In this document: piece by piece, positions 6,688 to 8,092 of the stretch
How positions within the stretch are numbered: position 1 is the first letter of the stretch
How the letters are laid out: each line of letters begins with the position of its first letter
Assembly: GCA_017477035.1 (NCBI GenBank)
Contig: JAFUXW010000120.1
Span: 1-8,092, forward strand
Direction: 5' to 3'
Origin: Alphaproteobacteria bacterium
Lineage (GTDB): Bacteria; Pseudomonadota; Alphaproteobacteria; RF32; CAG-239
Length of the DNA: 8,092 nucleotides
Made by a program: the position numbers and the translations under genes
Notes under the pieces: generated by a model
The model's database searches: none
Told to the model about the DNA's origin: nothing
The model's input: only the letters and a program-made list of their open reading frames with translations

Positions 6688-6882
6688 CTGCCATTCATTA
6701 TACACATTCTCAAAAAGTCATTCGGTGCAATGTTCCCATGCATCAAGTAATCTGCTCTTCCAGTGCGTTAGTGTCGCTTCCTTATTACTTAATCGGTAGA
6801 CCCCTTGACATCGTTTACGCTCGGAGGGGTGACAATTTTATGCCTACGTCTCGGATAGATAATTTTTACCAACGACACAAAC
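6688..6882. other. Gene-free, GC-elevated island between two terminators
   Basis: This stretch holds no convincing gene. Bases 6721-6840 are roughly 45% G+C by eye, well above the surrounding DNA. It contains an inverted pair ACCCCT (6800-6805) and AGGGGT (6825-6830). A minus-strand frame of 39 codons (6718-6837) reads as plausible protein, ending in LLDAWEHCTE before a TGA, but it has no start codon. It may be a dispersed repeat, a decayed gene end or an uncharacterised RNA. Confidence 0.45.
6698..6706 (+). promoter_or_regulatory. DnaA-box-like 9-mer
   Basis: TTATACACA fits the relaxed DnaA-box consensus (TT, A/T, T, any base, CACA). It stands alone downstream of a terminator, so a function is doubtful. 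Confidence 0.2.
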
Positions 6883-6953
6883 AAAAAAAACAGTCTGTTT
6901 GAGAAATAAATCAGGTAAACCCGAAATTTTTTCCCACACAGACTGTTTTTTTT
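6883..6953. terminator. Perfect 16-bp inverted repeat, probable bidirectional terminator
   Basis: An arm of eight A plus CAGTCTGT (6883-6898) is the exact reverse complement of ACAGACTG plus eight T (6938-6953), with a 39-nt loop between. Either strand would give a GC-containing 8-bp stem followed by eight U. The right arm overlaps the stop codon of the minus-strand gene at 6952-7188, for which it is the likely terminator. The loop is unusually long for a terminator. Confidence 0.65.
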
Positions 6954-7188
6954 AAGCTGTTTCTCTTCCGTAAAGGATGAGAACTGTCAGAGAGATAATT
7001 CCTCCAACAATATAGCTCAGATTAAAGAGCCAGTGCAACAGTACTGAACCACCCCAAACGAGAAGTCCAAATACTACCAAACACACGATGCCGCCTATAA
7101 AAGCAGTAACATCGCTACAACGCTCTTTAACCCACTCCCATTTCCATACCAATAGTATGCAGAGAGCAATAACGATAATTGTACCCAT
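6952..7188 (-). CDS. Small three-helix membrane protein, function unknown
   Basis: A 78-residue hydrophobic protein that I do not recognise. Three likely membrane segments are seen at about 3-15, 27-51 and 57-73. The first is followed by the Trp- and charge-rich WKWEWVKERC, which would sit at the membrane face. GG pairs occur in the second and third segments. The ATG at 7188 is the only standard start in the frame before an upstream stop, but it lacks a clear Shine-Dalgarno. Support for a real gene comes from a minus-strand promoter candidate at 7272-7300 and a terminator-like inverted repeat at the stop codon. The coding sequence is less AT-rich than its flanks, which could hint at acquisition. 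It stands alone, so context gives no function. Confidence 0.6.
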   Translation of the reverse strand: MGTIIVIALCILLVWKWEWVKERCSDVTAFIGGIVCLVVFGLLVWGGSVLLHWLFNLSYIVGGIISLTVLILYGRETA

Positions 7189-7271
7189 ATATTTTATAAA
7201 TTCAACAAAAAAAGATATATGGATAACTATAAAACATCATATCATCCATAATCCTTATATTAATCACTTTT

Positions 7272-7300
7272 ATTGTAATGTTTTTTTGTCATTTTTGCAA
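7272..7300 (-). promoter_or_regulatory. Promoter candidate for the small membrane protein gene
   Basis: On the minus strand TTGCAA (7295-7300) and TACAAT (7272-7277, five of six matches) are separated by exactly 17 bp. This predicts a start near 7265 and a leader of about 77 nt before the ATG at 7188. Confidence 0.5.
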
Positions 7301-7326
7301 TAAAAATCGTAATACATTGAGAATAT

Positions 7327-7381
7327 AAAAAAAAACAAAGTCATACCTAAATTTTTGTGCATACAAAAATTTTCAAGGTAT
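7327..7381 (-). terminator. Bulged stem-loop terminator of the J-domain gene
   Basis: AAATTTTTGT (7349-7358) pairs with ACAAAAATTT (7363-7372) around a GCAT loop. An outer 6-bp stem ATACCT/AGGTAT (7343-7348 with 7376-7381) is offset by a TCA bulge at 7373-7375. On the minus strand a run of nine T (7327-7335) follows 7 nt after the stem. The structure begins 17 nt past the stop codon. The plan matches the stem-loop at 82-116. Confidence 0.7.
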
Positions 7382-7398
7382 TTTCCGATTGATAAAAT

Positions 7399-7977
7399 TT
7401 ATTCCTTATAAAAATAGTTCGGCAACCGCTCGAATTTTTCCTTCAAATTCTGATATGCTTCGGATATGGATTTAAACTTCTCTTCGGCTTTTTCATCTTC
7501 TTTATTAATGTCGGGATGGTATTTTTTTGCCATTTTCTTATATTGTTTCTTTAAGGTTTCCGGATTGATTTCTCTGATATCCATTTCCAAAACTTTTATA
7601 TATGCTCGCTCTTCCACCGTAAAATAAATACCGTCACGAGAATACTGGGCACTGTTATCAAATTCGTTTTCATAATCATCGGCAAAAAATTGACTTTCTT
7701 CCCACAAATCATAACCAAACTGATAGCGCACTTTCGACTTGAATTTGCGATAAAACTTTGTTTTTTGTTTGGCTTGTTCTTCCGGTGTTTCACCTTCGTA
7801 ATAGTTCCATTTTTTGTTATATTCCTGAACGTGTTCCAAGCAAAACCAATAATAATCCTTAAGGTTTTTATCCTTCGGAGCTTTATATTCACCCGCCTTT
7901 TCGCAACCTTCGTGTTCACACTTGTGCCAAACATTTTCATTTTGCGGAACATAATATTTTTTGGAACGTTTTTGCAT
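7399..7977 (-). CDS. J-domain (DnaJ-like) co-chaperone with N-terminal Cys/His motif
   Basis: A 192-residue cytoplasmic protein with its J domain at the C-terminus (about 125-182): KVLEMD, then KKQYKKMAKKYHPDIN with the essential His154-Pro155-Asp156, and EKFKSISEAYQNL. It should stimulate a DnaK-type Hsp70. The N-terminus has Cys20 and Cys25, then Cys46 and His49 in WFCLEHVQEYNKKWNYYEG, a possible zinc site; I associate this arrangement with a J-protein group common in Alphaproteobacteria. There is no G/F region or classical DnaJ zinc finger, so it is a specialised J protein and not DnaJ itself. AAAGGG (7983-7988) lies 5 nt before the ATG. A promoter candidate is at 8008-8036, and a stem-loop terminator follows. 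The client protein is unknown. Confidence 0.9.
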   Translation of the reverse strand: MQKRSKKYYVPQNENVWHKCEHEGCEKAGEYKAPKDKNLKDYYWFCLEHVQEYNKKWNYYEGETPEEQAKQKTKFYRKFKSKVRYQFGYDLWEESQFFADDYENEFDNSAQYSRDGIYFTVEERAYIKVLEMDIREINPETLKKQYKKMAKKYHPDINKEDEKAEEKFKSISEAYQNLKEKFERLPNYFYKE

Positions 7978-8007
7978 ATTTTCCCTTTGCTTGTATTAAA
8001 CTTTTTT

Positions 8008-8036
8008 AATGTAACCCTGTTTATAAATAATGGCAA
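8008..8036 (-). promoter_or_regulatory. Promoter candidate for the J-domain gene
   Basis: On the minus strand TTGCCA (8031-8036, five of six matches) and TACATT (8008-8013, four of six) are 17 bp apart. A transcript starting near 8001 would have a leader of about 24 nt that includes the Shine-Dalgarno. Confidence 0.5.
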
Positions 8037-8075
8037 GAAGTTTGCAATCTTATTTTGAAAATATATTATACAGTT

Positions 8076-8092
8076 AAGGAGATTTATAATAT
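8076..8092 (+). promoter_or_regulatory. Ribosome binding site of a gene cut by the right edge
   Basis: AAGGAG at 8076-8081 is followed by 9 nt and then AT at the last two bases. If the next base is G, a plus-strand gene starts at 8091, divergent from the J-domain gene. Nothing of its product is visible. Confidence 0.55.

Noticed and set aside
6805..6810. Perfect TTGACA as a promoter -35 in the island
   Set aside because: No -10-like hexamer occurs 15-19 bp downstream.
7202..7249. 15-codon upstream ORF in the leader of the small membrane protein gene
   Set aside because: The Shine-Dalgarno-like AAGGA lies only 2 nt from its ATG and the peptide has no recognisable attenuator feature.
7596..8036. 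Lysine- and asparagine-rich 146-codon frame on the minus strand over the J-domain gene
   Set aside because: It overlaps the J-domain gene in another frame and has the low-complexity composition of an AT-rich shadow frame.

Overview
The window looks like chromosomal DNA from an AT-rich Gram-negative bacterium, most likely an alphaproteobacterium. Support comes from a YcgN-type cysteine-cluster protein, a C-terminal J-domain protein whose Cys/His N-terminus I associate with Alphaproteobacteria, and a signal-peptide beta-barrel protein ending in Phe. No CRISPR array, rRNA, complete tRNA or recognisable transposase was found. Bases 1-81 hold nothing assignable; short open frames run off the left edge.

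Left block (82-2650, minus strand). Three genes are read leftward in a tight operon: galE (UDP-glucose 4-epimerase), an Alx/TerC-family metal-transport membrane protein, and a SixA-like histidine phosphatase. galE and the TerC gene share one base (TAATG), and the TerC and phosphatase genes overlap by 14 bases. A bulged stem-loop lies 17 nt after the last stop codon.

Central block (2651-5842, plus strand). A 167-bp divergent intergenic region carries a perfect DnaA-box 9-mer (TTATCCACA). It leads into dnaB and then three overlapping genes: a short divergent YcgN-like protein, a full-length YcgN, and a YgjP-type zinc metallopeptidase. All overlap at their ends, so they probably form one translationally coupled operon downstream of the replicative helicase.

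Right block (5843-8092). An outer-membrane beta-barrel gene has its own promoter, a leader with a repeated AT-rich palindrome, a strong Shine-Dalgarno and a clear intrinsic terminator. A gene-free stretch of about 195 bp with higher GC follows, then a perfect 16-bp inverted repeat that probably terminates a small three-helix membrane protein on the minus strand. Next comes a minus-strand J-domain gene. Its downstream stem-loop has the same unusual plan as the one at the left end (outer stem, TCA bulge, 10-bp inner stem, 4-nt loop, 17 nt past the stop). The window ends on a Shine-Dalgarno for a plus-strand gene whose ATG is cut by the edge.

No single obviously new system is visible. The best leads are the paired bulged stem-loops, the dnaB-ycgN-ycgN-ygjP operon with its DnaA box, and the anomalous island at 6688-6882.
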